From: Liquidambar formosana
Lineage: Eukaryota > Streptophyta > Magnoliopsida > Saxifragales > Altingiaceae
NCBI GenBank assembly: GCA_039720395.1
Contig: CM077831.1
Location: forward strand, 12,677,803-12,741,802
Direction of reading: 5' to 3'
Length of the DNA stretch: 64,000 nt
A program made the translations under genes and the position numbers. How positions within the stretch are numbered: position 1 is the stretch's first letter; every line of letters starts with the position of its first letter. The notes under the pieces were generated by a model. It was not told where the DNA came from. It saw only the letters and a list, made by a program, of their open reading frames with translations, and did no database searches. Positions 50,540 through 61,911 of the stretch are shown in pieces.

Positions 50540-52207
50540 TGTTGGGAATCAAACCAGAGAGGAAAAATACAAAGGCGGAATTTAAAATTTTTCCTACGAT
50601 TCCCAAACCCATGAATCTTAATTATGCTTAATACAAAACAAAAACCCTAACTAGAAGAGGGTAGAATTAGGGTACTTACAGTTGAACAAGTCTTCTCCTT
50701 TATGCTCCAACTTTGTCTTCTGATTGAGCAGTCCAAGTGCACTACCTCCAACAGTATCCACACCTAGCTTGAGCAAGTTGTCCTTTCCTTCTTCTTCCTT
50801 AGGGTTGCTAGAGGTGGAGAAGAGGGAGAGAGAGAGAGAGAGAGGTGAAATTTTCGGCCAGCACTTGGGAGCCTCCAAGAGTGCATCAAGTGATGATGTC
50901 ATCACATCATAAAAGGCTTTAAATAGCCTCCAAATAGGGCCGGCCAAGGGGGGTCTCCAAACCCTAATCTAATTTGTGTAATTACTCTTAATTACACAAT
51001 TAGCCCACTAGTTTGCATCAAATACAAATTAGCCCCTTAAAGAACTTTTCTTTAATCACTTATGCCCTTTCTCTCATAGACAATCAAGCTCTCTTAGCAT
51101 GATCAGTGTGTGACCCATTGGGTTCACATCATTAAGTAGTAGGGATAGCACGAAGTGTGCACAATGGAACACTTTCCATTAAGGGTCTAATTGAAACTCC
51201 TTTCAATTCCCTAATTGATTATAACTCATTTATATCAATTAGGGCTTCTACTAACCATGAGTAACACCTAGCATATGGCTCATGGTGTGGTCCTTAATGA
51301 GGTGAATAGTCATTTACAAAGAACCCTTCTGTTATAGTTTACAGGTTACAATTCCATCCTTCCATCAACACAATGTCTCCAATTGAACTAATAGGACATG
51401 GAAGTCTGTCAAGTCCCTAGTTCAATTACTTTATACTCATTCATTAATATCAACTCAATAATGAACTTATGGAAACTCCTTTCCATATTCATTCTACTAT
51501 GGGCCCATGGATTTAATGAGTTATATTCAATGAATGCTGTATGAGACATTCACTCTCTTTTTCCTGAGAGTGATGGATTCCTTGTTGATCACTCACATGC
51601 CTTCACACACATAGCAGTAGGGCTAATGAACACCCTTACAGACCCCTGAATAGGATCTGCACTTAGTGTTATCAAACTTCTAAAGCTACATGTATAAGAC
51701 AACCATGGTGTCTCAGGTCTAAGGATTACTTGTACCACTATAACAATGAGAAACTGATTGACAGGCAGGTTAAAACTCCATTCAGTTTATCTCATATCTT
51801 TGGTCACATTCAGTGTACCTATTCTTATAATAGGCACCCACTTGTTGGTTGTAGTGTCTCCACACAAATAGCTTGAGACTAGCTATCCTCCTATAGAGTC
51901 AACCTAACAAGTGCTAGTCCTATGGTTCATTACTGTCCATCATAGTGAACCTTTAACTAGGAATGATTTAGGAGTTTAGTACAGAGATATATTTACAGTC
52001 TCAAAATTACAACCCTTTGTAATTTCATATTCTCAACTCTAACTCCATGGACATATTATGTAAATATAAATGATGCATATAAACATAATAGAATAAGCCC
52101 TTTTATTAAATCAATAATAAATGTGACATATATAAATGAAATCAATTGATTGTTCCTAATCCCTAAACAATCATCTCCATGATTGGTTCTAGGGCATAAT
52201 CCTAACA
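50540..52207 (-). repeat. Copia copy B 5' LTR
   Basis: 1668 bp; partner of 42440-44104. Followed by target duplication ATATA (52208-52212). Confidence 0.95.
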
Positions 52208-53810
52208 ATATAAAATAACCATGATGAGCAATGACTCAAAAAGCTAATCTCAACGTACTGTATGAATCTTGTATAAATTTAGGGTTACCGAAACCCTAAT
52301 TTCATAACTATTCATTATAACCTATTAAATGACTCCAACACATGCTCAAATCATCATGAATATCATTCATATTATATATATTGACTAACAGAAAAACCAA
52401 TTCATGACAATTATCACAGCAACTAAGATATATAAACTATGCATGATTTAAGAAGAGAGAAAAGATAACGCCTTCAAAACCTTAGTAAACTAAAGTTTTT
52501 CAGGCATATAAAATCATAAATCATCTTTAAGATCATTCATATCATATCACAAATGTATTGAATTAACCTAACATGTGGAACGACTACATACACTAGAACT
52601 ATCATAAAGAAACACAGAGAGGAAGAAAGAGAAAAGCTTAAATTCAGAAATTAAAAGTCTATTTACCTCTTGTAGAGCTTTTCTTGCCTTCAAAATCCTT
52701 GTTCTCTTGCTTGTCTAGGGTTGAAAAGCCTTCCTTTAATGTCCTTCTAGCTCTCCAAACTCGTTGTTCCCTCTCTCTCTAAGTATAAAGTACACTTACA
52801 GCCCCCTATGTGCTGAATATCATGTTCTTTATGTAGGGGACTGACCTTATAAACCAATAGCTAAGATTAATTCATTAAATAATGATCCTAGGGCTATCAG
52901 AGACTCTCTTGGTGCTCAAACAACTCAAATTTACTAAATCCTAGGAAGAATCAACTTGCAAGGGCAAAGGAATCCGTCACAGGAGGGAAGAAGGAGTCAG
53001 AAACCTATTCGAAGACAGAGTCCTTGGGTGACCAACTAGGCCTGGACGGTAAGCCGTCTGGGCCTTGACGACTGACCATCTAGCCTTGGATAGTTACCCG
53101 AGGCCCCTCTTTTTCTCGCTCCGGTTTTGACTTCTAATCCTTTTAGGAATCCTACAGGAGTCAAATTAAGTTTGATTTTGATGAAATAAAAGCCAAAACG
53201 ATCGTGGTTTGAAAGGGAACACATTTTTGGACATTTTAGGACAAAAATCCTTATCCATGGGTGCATGGTTAGGTTTTACAAAGGCACCTAACCATTGTGC
53301 ACCACCGTCGCAAAGCTAAGATTTGCACACAAGGTTAAACCAAATGCTTTCCAAATCAAAATTCAACCTTTTTAAACATGTCTAGGATGTAAATAAAGCC
53401 CAATTGAAGTTAAATAAGAGAAAATTGAGTGGGTCTTGTGAGTCAATTTGAGAAAACCAAGAAAGGGTCTTTTAGCCAACCTGAACCGTTATGAGCCGAA
53501 GTGATCTTAAACCACTAGTTCATCAAATTGAACCTATATATAGACTCTATATACTCATAAGAACTCAAAGGAATGACTCGGGACTCATTTCAAAGTCAAA
53601 TGGAAAATATGCGACTTAAAAGATAATTATGCCCTCAAAGTTGCAAAAGTTCTTACGGACTACTGAAATGAACTTCAAATCACTTCAAAATTCATACACA
53701 TGATATTCAATGCCATAGAAGCCCAATGAAAAAGACTAGACTCGAAAAGAACACAAAAAGCTACATGAAATGATGAATCCTAGCTAAGGTGACAAAAATG
53801 GGGTGTGACA

Positions 53811-53823
53811 GAAGCCCCTCATT
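53811..53823 (-). other. Polypurine tract of gypsy II
   Basis: On the minus strand AATGAGGGGCTTC directly precedes the TGTCACACC LTR start at 53810. It fixes the element's orientation. Confidence 0.65.
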
Positions 53824-54119
53824 AGTGAACAAGTTTCACTTGTGAACCAATGATTAAAGAACAACCCATTTTTGTCTGGTGGATTAATTTCATTAATACC
53901 AACAAACTCAAATGGAACCATAAGGATAGACTTCGTCATATCTAAGCACGTGCTGATTTCATCGAAGCAAATGATTGATTATATGCCAACATTCGTTGGT
54001 GTGCTCATGCAAATGCCTTTACCATGCACTAAGTGCATTAGTAATATCCATATGGTCCTCTTATGATGCAAAGCTAGTTTCACTAGTGAACTCAATGCAT
54101 AATAAGGTATCCTACCAAT

Positions 54120-54990
54120 TTCATTCAAAATTCTCAAAACAAGTTATTTCATAACAAGTAAAACTCATAAGTCATCGTTTTATGTGAAATTATCGTTGTC
54201 ACATGATATGAAATTGAAAGTCCATCAATTCAAAACTGAGTGCATTTCATGTCAATTTCTCAAGGAGTAGCAAGTTATTTCATAACTCATAAATCATCAT
54301 TTCGTGTGAAATTATTATTATCACATGATTTTTGAGTCAATCCATTCAAAAAGAAGTTCATTTTATGCCAATTTCATTAGAAATAGCAAGTTATTTCATA
54401 ACTAGCATAATCATAGATCATCATTTCATGTGAAATTATCTTTATCACATGATATGCTATTGACTTTGAAAGACAATCAATTTGAAATTAAGCTTATTTC
54501 ATGTCATTTCATGTGAAATTATCTTTATCACATGATATGGAATTGATTTGAAATCAAGCTTATTTCATGTCATTTCATGTGAAATTATCCTTATCACATG
54601 ATATGGAATTGAATTGAAAGTCAATCAATTCAAAATCAAGCTTATTTCATGTCATTTCATGTGAAATTATCTTTGTCACATGATATGGAATTGAATTGAA
54701 AGTCAATCAATTCAAAATCAAGTGAAATTATCTTTATCACATGATATGAAATTATCATCATCATATAAAGAATTGAATTTCAAGTCAATCACTTGAAAAA
54801 CAAGTTCATTTCATGCCAATTTCATTGGTAAATCTCAAAGTTAGCAAGTTATTTCATAACTAGCATAACTCATGAATTGTCATTTCATGTGAAATTATCA
54901 TTATCACATGCTTATCATGTCATTTCATGTGAAATTATCTTTATCACATGATATGATGTTATCATCATCATATAGAGAATTGAATTTCAA
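54120..54990. repeat. Degenerate tandem array, about 60-90 bp units, in gypsy II 3' region
   Basis: Units share CATTTCATGTGAAATTAT, TATCACATGATATG and CAATCAATTCAAAATCAAG. Best copies start near 54422, 54506, 54574, 54653, 54886 and 54923. CATGTGA and TCACATG within a unit are inverted, so each unit can form a hairpin. Tandem repeats in the 3' untranslated region are a known feature of Tat/Ogre-type gypsy elements. Confidence 0.85.
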
Positions 54991-55604
54991 AACTTGAAAG
55001 TCAATCAATTCACAATCAAGCTCATTTTATGAGAAAGCTATTCATCATAGCCATAACAAATCCTCATTATGTGGGTAAATATATTCAACCAAAGATTCAT
55101 TAATTTCATTAGAAATCGATAAACTTAAGAAATATATTCAATCTATAACTCAAAAAGTGATCATCAAGTCATTTTGAAGAAGATTAGGAGGTGCGAGCAT
55201 GCGAGACAGGGCTAACGGGCAAAGCGGGTCAAGGCGGGCTTGGGTGACCATCTAGCTTTGGACGGTCAGCCGTCCAAGCCAAGATGGCTAACTGTCTAAG
55301 GCTGGATGGTTACCCGAGACCACCAAGGAAATAAAAAACTGGGTTTTTAAACCCATGTTTTCACACTCATTCCCCCATTCTCCCAACTCGAAAATTAGAG
55401 AGTTTCTCTCTCTAAACTCTCAACCCATCTTCACAAATCCTCATTCTCTCATTCCAATTTCAAAAACGCTCATCCCAAACATCTTATGCACATCAAATAA
55501 CAACAAATCAAGTCTATTTAGCAATCGAAATACCCAAATCACATCATCTTTTGAAATCAAACCAAATCAAACCCATTTTTCATAAACCTAAATCCATCAT
55601 CAAG

Positions 55605-55749
55605 AATGTCTTCTAGCAAGAACTCAAGCACCAAGTATCCATTCTATGGGATCAAAAGCAAGTACAAGGCACCACTCTATGATGCCCCACAAGATAGGGT
55701 GTTGCTTGAACCCAACAAGCATCTTTCATTTCTCCATTTCCAACAAGAA
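55605..55749 (+). CDS. Possible first exon of an antisense gene of gypsy II, truncated
   Basis: On the plus strand, opposite to gypsy II, a CT-rich leader-like stretch (55355-55600) precedes ATG 55605. The frame reads MSSSKNSSTKYPFYGIKSKY and continues LYDAPQDRVLLEP to FQQE, about 48 codons, then meets a GTAAGT donor at 55750. An intron-like stretch follows with a duplicated block (GATTTGGCAAGGATTGA near 55862, GATTTAGCAAGGATTGA near 56021) until gypsy III cuts it at 56085. Position and direction match the antisense genes known in Tat-type elements, as in gypsy I, but this short exon shows no domain I recognise. It cannot make a full product here. Confidence 0.45.
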
Positions 55750-56084
55750 GTAAGTTTACCCAACTTAACACTTTTCTTTTGAATCTTTGGATTCTATTGA
55801 TGAAATTGCATTCCCATCTACTTCTTTTGAATGCCTCTTGTGTTGTTGAATGATATCCCTTGATTTGGCAAGGATTGAACATACAAATCCTTTTCATTTG
55901 AAAGTTTGAAAAATACCACCCACCAAGTGTTTAATAAAATGCCTAAGTGAAATAAAGGTGTTCAATCTTTACCAAATCAATGTATATAAACAAGTAAATA
56001 CATCAGTGAGTAATACACTATGATTTAGCAAGGATTGACCACAAAAAATTCTTTTGTTTCAATGCTTGGAAAGCGTCACCCACC

Positions 56085-58716
56085 TGTCACACCCCATTTT
56101 TGCACCACCTTACTAGGGCTCATCATTTCATGCATGTTTTTGTTTTGTTTTTGAGTCTAGTCACTTGCATTAGTTTTCTAGAGTCACAAGGACAATGGAT
56201 ATGATTTTGGTTCAAATTGGAGTTGATCTTGAGGGATAATAAGAGCTTTTGTGACTTGAGGGGCATAATCGTCTTTTAAGTCCCAAACTTTTCATTTGAC
56301 CTTGGAATGATCTCCAAATTGTCAATTGGAGTTCATATGGATGCATATGAGGTATTTCTAGGTTCAATTTTGTACCGGTTTTCATCTTAAGTCCCGTGGC
56401 CCTGATGATGAGTTTAGTGTGGTTATTTACGTATTATCCTTGAAGAATTAGTGCGAATCATAGCATGAGATTTTTGGTTAAAATGAAAAGAAAATTATTT
56501 TATTAAATTAGCCATTTTTATCATGACACTAACACGTGTACGTATGTGATGAGTGTGTGTACGCACATACGATACATGTGCATGCGTGTTAGCGGTCAGT
56601 CTCCCAATTTTTATAAAAGACAATTTCCTTTTCCTATTCAGATTAGAAGTCTTTTATCATTATAAAATACCTTTCGATTATTCTCCAAGGAAACCTAGTC
56701 CAGGAAGGAAAGGGAAACTCCAGATTTCAGCTATAAATACTCTCTTAATGTCTTTAAACAAGGGAGAGGAGAAGAGGGTTGGGAGGGAGTGAAATTCGTC
56801 ATAATTCAGCAGCAGATTTTCTGAAAACCAGCAGTCGTATTTTAATCATAACTTTTTCATCCGAAGTCAGAATTTGATGAAATTGGTCTTGTTAGAAAGA
56901 TAATTCAATTCTCTACAACTTTGTATTTCACAAGCTTTGTCCAAATCCAACGTTTTCATACCCAAAAACGCGATTGAAATTGCTGCTGCTGCAAAGTGAC
57001 GAAAATCACTTTTCTTTTCTCTTGTTCTCTTTTTGTTTTTTATTTTCTTTTCAAAGTTGAGTGAGTTTTGATCTCTTTGCTGTGATACCACTTTGACAAA
57101 GAGGAGGATTCGTGTTGGTTTGATTCACTCTAAAGACCTGAGGAGCCACGAACAATTACAAACACAAAGGAAGGCCCTTCCTAAGGTATTCTCCTTCTCT
57201 ATTCAAGCTTAAACTAGGTTTTCATATGGGTTAGGCTTATTGCATGTTAAAGGTAACTTTTTTATCATGTATTAACACTCTAGCTAGTTAATATACATGG
57301 AATATCTATTTTTTATCTACTGTTTAGCATGCTTTAGGTCTGTCCTTTAGGTCTTTAATGCATAGTTATGATTCTTGTGCTCCTGTTTGTCCTTGTGCTA
57401 GGATTAGTGTCATTGCATGTTAGAGTTAGGATTTTCATCATGTTATATTGCTTTAGTTAGTTAATATGCATGATTTAATTTTTGTTTAGTTTGGTTTTAG
57501 CATGATTAAAGTATGTCTTGTGAGTTTTTAAGCATATTTGTGAGTTTAGGGTTTTAGAGTCATTGTTTTGTGTTTGTTTTCATATAGCATGATAAAGTAG
57601 ACTTTTTTATTTGGTTTTTCTTCGTGTTTGCTGTATATGTTTTTCATATGGAGTAAACATGATAGTTTTGCATGCATATTAGTATGTTCTAGGGTTTTTA
57701 TGCATGATATGGTTCTAGGAATATGTTAGGACTTATTATTGTTCGCTGTTTTTGCTATTGGCATGCTTAGTGGATGATTTTAGGTCATAATACTATTCTG
57801 TCCAGATTTGCATGTTAGTGTTTTTGCATGGTTTTGAGCACTTGTAAGGGTGCAAATAGGTGTGGTATTTGTCCTATGGCAAATAGGGCTGCTTATGTCT
57901 GAAATAGCTAATGTTTGGAGTAATTGCGCTCAGGTAAGTGGGTGTGAAGGTGCCCCAATTCACCTTTCCTCTTAACTCATTCTCTTCTCCCCATCTAGGG
58001 TTAATTTTTAATATGATCCTATGGTTTAATTAGAGGTTTCCTTCATAAACAAAATTCTGGTTTTTATTAAAGTTTCCATTTTGTGGATTTCTTTCCTAAA
58101 ATCAAACTTTCTATCAATTCTCTTTTGATCAAATAAGGAAACCTAGGGTTTTTACCATAGGTTTGTATTAGGATTTAACCTTAGTTCTAATCGAACTACG
58201 TGGACTTTGATCCATGTATTTCGTTGCATGGTACGTAGGCGCTCTTCGTGAGGCTCAAGTCCGTTCTAGGATCCAAGCATCCTAGGTTTATTTTTGTTTT
58301 CTTTTCTTCTTTTTCTTTTTCTGTTTTTATGTGCTTATTATGCATGGATGGATGAATGAAATATATGATATGCATGCAATTCTTGTGATGATATACTTGC
58401 TGATTTTTGTGTGGAAAGATCTTGATTTAGCCCAAATGAACTGAGAGACCGAAAGGGTGACATGGGTGCCTATAGGCTTTGCCTAGAACCTTCCCATGTC
58501 ATAACTTAGCCTCCGAATCCCCGATTTCTTTGGTTTTCAAAAGATTGGTTTTTGCCTTTCCTTTTTTATGGAGTCATTCAAATTGTTTTCCTAAAACAAA
58601 CTATTTTTAGGGTTTTCCTTGTTTCCTTTAAAAAATAAGGTGGCGACTCCTTTCCTTTTTCTTTTTCAAACCCATTTTCTTTCAATCCCTTGTGGGCCCA
58701 ATTTCCGGGGTTCACA
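56085..58716 (+). repeat. Gypsy III 5' LTR
   Basis: TGTCACACCCC to GGGTTCACA, 2632 bp. A TATAAATA box lies at 56732-56739. The U5 end contains TGGCGACTCC (58641-58650), a copy of the first ten bases of the primer site that follows the LTR. Confidence 0.85.
56732..56739 (+). promoter_or_regulatory. TATA box of gypsy III LTR
   Basis: TATAAATA in the context CAGCTATAAATACTC, a good plant core promoter about 650 bp into the LTR. Confidence 0.65.
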
Positions 58717-58717
58717 G

Positions 58718-58738
58718 TTTGGCGACTCCACTGGGGAT
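58718..58738 (+). other. Primer binding site of gypsy III
   Basis: TTTGGCGACTCCACTGGGGA follows the LTR end by one base. The TGGCGACTCC type has been linked to tRNA-Arg in Ogre elements. I state this from memory of the family and did not compute the pairing. Confidence 0.75.
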
Positions 58739-59592
58739 TTGTGGGCTAGACTCTATAAAGTTTAAATGGGCTAGGTTAATTTCTTATGTTTAATTAAAAT
58801 CAATCACAGTGCATCCGCTTGATTGTGTGCTTTCATTTATTGCATTGTGTGCGCAAACTCTTGCATGTTAGGATCGATGTCCCTCGATGTATCCTTGCCA
58901 ACGATCGGCCTAGTCTCAACCTTGGTTTTCCTGATTCCATGTGTTGGGGCGAAAGCTATCAACCTCTCTTGCCTAGTACCCTTGGGCTTGCCCTTGGGTA
59001 TATTAAATGAGTTAATCACGTACTGCTGGACCCACGCGGCGTTCCTGATGCCACATGTGGTTAGGTATAAGAATTTCTCAAGCAAGTGAAGGACCCTAGC
59101 CTACCCTTATCATTAGTCCATATAGACAGACTTGTAGGACACTACGGTCTCACCTTTATGCACCCACAATTGTTTGTAATGATGCTATGCTGTGTTTGTG
59201 GTGTGAGGCTTTATATCTTATGCCCTTAACATAGACCTTTAAACCCTAGCCTTCGTTAAGGCCATGGGTTAGGAGGAATAAATTAAGGAAATAGGATGTA
59301 AAGCTATGTTTGTGATGTGCTAGTCCTAGGGGATTAATTAAACCTAGTTGAAGGACTCTATGCCCTATTCTTTAAAACATACCCTTAATCCATGATCCCT
59401 GTAAAGGTAATTGGATAAAAGGAATGAATTAATTGAACATGGTGTAGAGACCGAGTTCATTAAGGAAAATATGGAGGTTTAGGACAGATCCTTAGGCTAA
59501 AGGTTAAAACTTTTCTATCCATAGACGTGCTGGCTTGGATCCGCAATCCACAAGGGCGTCTAGTGAGTGTTGAGTCTACCCATCAGACAGAC
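58739..59592 (+). other. Gypsy III leader between primer site and gag
   Basis: 854 bp without a convincing gene. Short overlapping frames near 58819-59089 exist on both strands. Ogre-type elements carry an extra ORF here, but none is evident. Confidence 0.6.
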
Positions 59593-61482
59593 ATGGCCGA
59601 CGAAAGAACTAGTGAGGGGCACTTTGACCTTGAGGCTTGCCTGAAAGCCATCATGACCAAGCTTGACCATACCGCCGAGACATCCGATACCGCATTGAAA
59701 ATGGCTCAAGAGAACCAACAGAAGATGGCGGATCTTGAACAAAATGGCTCTAAGGCCCATTCCTTGGGTATACCTCATGGGGCTGGCACCGAAGAGGGAC
59801 CTCAATCCAATGAGAACACCAAGACAAGGGGGGAAAGTGGCTCGAAACCTGAGGTCACCAACCTAGAAGGGGAAGCCAAGGGGAAAGGTACTAGCAGTGA
59901 TTCCGTGTTAGCTAGCAAGGTAGAAGCTTTGGAGAGAACCATAAAAGGGATTCACAGGGCTGATGACATGGTCGATGTGCGGACTCTATCCCTGTTTCCA
60001 ACGGCTCGTATTCCACTACAATTCAAGATGCCGGAGTTAGAAAAGTTCGATGGGACGGGTTGCCCTAAGACTCATTTGAAGATGTACGTGCGAGCTATGC
60101 ACCCTCGAGGGGCTACTGACGAGCTTTTAGCTCAAATGTTCTATGAAACCTTGGCCACTTCTGCTTTGAAATGGTTCTTATCCTTGGATGAGAATAGAAC
60201 CCGGACTTGGGAAGACATATGCAATGAGTTTTCAGAGCACTACAAGTATAACACAGAGGTGGACGTTACTCGAAGGGACCTAGAAACCACCAAGCAAGGG
60301 GCTCATGAAACTTTCTCCGCTTACATTACAAGGTGGAGACAAAAGGCGTCGAGAATGACGGATAGGCCGAATGAGGAGGACCAAATTCAGTTAGTGGTTA
60401 AGAACCTGCTGCCCGTGTATCACAAGCACCTATTTGCCCACTATTTCCCAAATTTCAAAGCTCTCATTGGGGCTGGCACGCAGGTTGAAGATGCTATCAA
60501 TGATGGGACAATCAAGACTGAGGAAGTGAGGAGTCGCAAGACAAACTTTACTGGGAAGAACAATGCCGAGGTCAACACCATAACTCAACCAATCCAACCC
60601 TTTTCTCTCAATGATGTCAACCCACCTCGCCAATTCACTGACCTATTCATGCCACTTGAAAGAGTCCTTGAAAAGCTCATAAGTCGTGACCTATTGAAGC
60701 CACTCGACCCAAGACCCCCACCAAATCCCTTACCCAAGAGCTACAATGAGAATGAGTACTGCAAGTACCACCAATCTAAAGGCCATGCCACCAATCGCTG
60801 TATTCGCCTTCGCCACCAAGTCCAAGACCTCATTGACAAGCAAGTCATTTCACCACCAACTCGTCCAAATGTCACCCGTAATCCTCTCCCATCACACAAC
60901 AACACACCCCCACCTAACACCATAAATGCCATTGGGGTTGAATCCTCTCGCCCTCGCCATCCCATAAGACAATACACTCCGCTCCCCATGACCTTAACCC
61001 GTTTCTTCACCATTTGCCGCAATAACAGCCTTATCATGCCACTTCCACCAAAGCCAAGACCATCAATCCCTCACCAATATTGCCAATACCATCGTGCACC
61101 CGGCCATGACACCGAGGCTTGTTCTATACTAAAGAAGATCATCCAAGACCTCATTGACCAAAAGGTTTTGTTGTTGCCAAAGAAATCTATCCAACAAGAG
61201 CTGAAAGAAAGATATGAAGCAGGGGATCCTCAGGTTGGCCTATTAGGTGAAGCGTCGGGGAAATATGATTACTATGTGCTGTACTCAAGCCCAAGTCCGA
61301 TATCAGATGAGCCGATAGTCCCTTCAGGTTGGGATGACTTGCCGACAGAGATAGAGAGCATCGACATGATAGAATGGGATGACTTGATGAATGACTCCGA
61401 GGAAGTCCATGACATATGTGCTAGCGATGATGAGTTGGACCATATAACCAGAGGGGGTCGTCATTTCAAGCCCCCCACCTAG
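59593..61482 (+). CDS. Gypsy III Gag polyprotein
   Basis: From ATG 59593 (MADERTSEGHF) 629 codons are open; an upstream GTG frame extension exists but ATG is preferred. A coiled-coil-like N-terminal part is followed by the retrotransposon gag domain (KMPELEKFDGTGCPKTHLKM, then ALKWFLSL, FSAYITRWRQKA, about residues 140-300). Two CxxHx4Hx4C zinc-knuckle variants follow (YCKYHQSKGHATNRC and YCQYHRAPGHDTEAC), each ahead of a QDLIDxxV motif. The acidic tail has GWDDLPTEIESIDMIEWDDL. Gag forms the particle and packages RNA. The stop TAG at 61480 follows a C6 run; the next frame continues the protein (LESENPLEDLEGQ), so the stop probably arose from a one-base slip there. Confidence 0.9.
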   Translation: MADERTSEGHFDLEACLKAIMTKLDHTAETSDTALKMAQENQQKMADLEQNGSKAHSLGIPHGAGTEEGPQSNENTKTRGESGSKPEVTNLEGEAKGKGTSSDSVLASKVEALERTIKGIHRADDMVDVRTLSLFPTARIPLQFKMPELEKFDGTGCPKTHLKMYVRAMHPRGATDELLAQMFYETLATSALKWFLSLDENRTRTWEDICNEFSEHYKYNTEVDVTRRDLETTKQGAHETFSAYITRWRQKASRMTDRPNEEDQIQLVVKNLLPVYHKHLFAHYFPNFKALIGAGTQVEDAINDGTIKTEEVRSRKTNFTGKNNAEVNTITQPIQPFSLNDVNPPRQFTDLFMPLERVLEKLISRDLLKPLDPRPPPNPLPKSYNENEYCKYHQSKGHATNRCIRLRHQVQDLIDKQVISPPTRPNVTRNPLPSHNNTPPPNTINAIGVESSRPRHPIRQYTPLPMTLTRFFTICRNNSLIMPLPPKPRPSIPHQYCQYHRAPGHDTEACSILKKIIQDLIDQKVLLLPKKSIQQELKERYEAGDPQVGLLGEASGKYDYYVLYSSPSPISDEPIVPSGWDDLPTEIESIDMIEWDDLMNDSEEVHDICASDDELDHITRGGRHFKPPT

Positions 61483-61911
61483 AATCTGAAAATCCGTTGG
61501 AAGATTTGGAAGGGCAGAGGCGTCCTAGCTTGCAAGAAGAAGAGGATGAAGTGCTTAGGCAGCTGAAGAAGACCAATGCCAACATTACTATTTGGGGCTT
61601 GCTCATGGCCTCGCATAAGCACAGACAGACCGTGTTGAAACTGTTGAATCAGATACAAGTGCCTGTTCACATCCCCCGAGGGATTGGTACATTTGGTGAA
61701 TCCAACTCCCAAGAACTCAACCATCGTGTTCACCGATGTAGACCTACCTAAAAGCGGGCCGAGCCATTCTCAAGCTCTCTATGTGACCGTTGACACTATG
61801 GGGAAGAGGGTTCCCACCGTTCTTATCGACAATGGGTCCGCACTGAATGTATGTCCTCTCCGAACTGCCACTGTTTTTGGTTTGGGACCCACTGATTTCA
61901 CGCCATCTGGG
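61483..61911 (+). pseudogene. Gypsy III protease region, frameshifted and truncated
   Basis: 61497-61675 reads PLEDLEGQRRPSLQEEE, then ANITIWGLLMASHKHRQTVL. The protein continues in another frame from about 61680 (LVNPTPKNSTIVFTDVDLP) to the aspartic protease core VPTVLIDNGSALNVCPL (about 61815-61860), where D-N-G-S stands for the catalytic D-T/S-G-S. At 61912 a copia-related LTR interrupts it. Together with the gag stop there are two frame changes. Confidence 0.82.

Larger units (their letters stand above)
42440..52207 (-). mobile_element. Ty1/copia LTR retrotransposon, copy B, complete but non-autonomous
   Basis: A minus-strand element of 9768 bp with LTRs at 50540-52207 (5') and 42440-44104 (3'), about 1% different by eye plus a small indel cluster near 42541/50641. 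Internal order on the minus strand is primer site, 3.5-kb leader with the palindrome/telomere block, gag (47014-46142), shortened pol (about 46130-44120) and polypurine tract. It is the same family as copy A with the same pol truncation. Gag is longer than in copy A. It is inserted in the 3' LTR of gypsy II with target duplication ATATA. Confidence 0.95.
41067..53810 (-). repeat. Gypsy II 3' LTR, split by copia copy B
   Basis: On the minus strand the LTR starts TGTCACACCCC at 53810 and ends GGGTTCACA at 41067. Removing copia copy B (42440-52207) leaves about 2.98 kb. Both ends match the gypsy III LTR (56085-58716): start TGTCACACCCCATTTTTG, U5 motif GGTGGC-ACTCC, end GTTCACA. A polypurine tract on its right side (53811 on) shows that it is the 3' LTR and that the element continues to the right. 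Open frames within are not credible genes. Confidence 0.78.
53824..56084 (-). mobile_element. Gypsy II internal 3' region, cut by gypsy III
   Basis: Non-coding DNA between the polypurine tract and the insertion point of gypsy III. It holds a tandem array (54120-54990), a copy of a motif also found in the LTR (55240-55320), and a plus-strand exon-like stretch (55605-55750). No gag or pol sequence is seen; those would lie beyond gypsy III, outside the window. Confidence 0.65.
56085..61911 (+). mobile_element. Ty3/gypsy LTR retrotransposon III (Tat/Ogre-like), interrupted in protease
   Basis: 5' LTR 56085-58716, primer site from 58718, leader to 59592, gag 59593-61482 and a protease part up to 61911, where a copia-related LTR cuts in. 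The LTR resembles that of gypsy II. The long LTR (2632 bp), the TGGCGACTCC primer site and gag with CxxHx4Hx4C knuckles suggest the Tat/Ogre group. The remainder of pol and the 3' LTR are not in the window. Confidence 0.82.

Noticed and set aside
54120..54990. CRISPR-like array
   Set aside because: Unit spacing is irregular, spacers are not unique, and the sequence is eukaryotic retrotransposon DNA.
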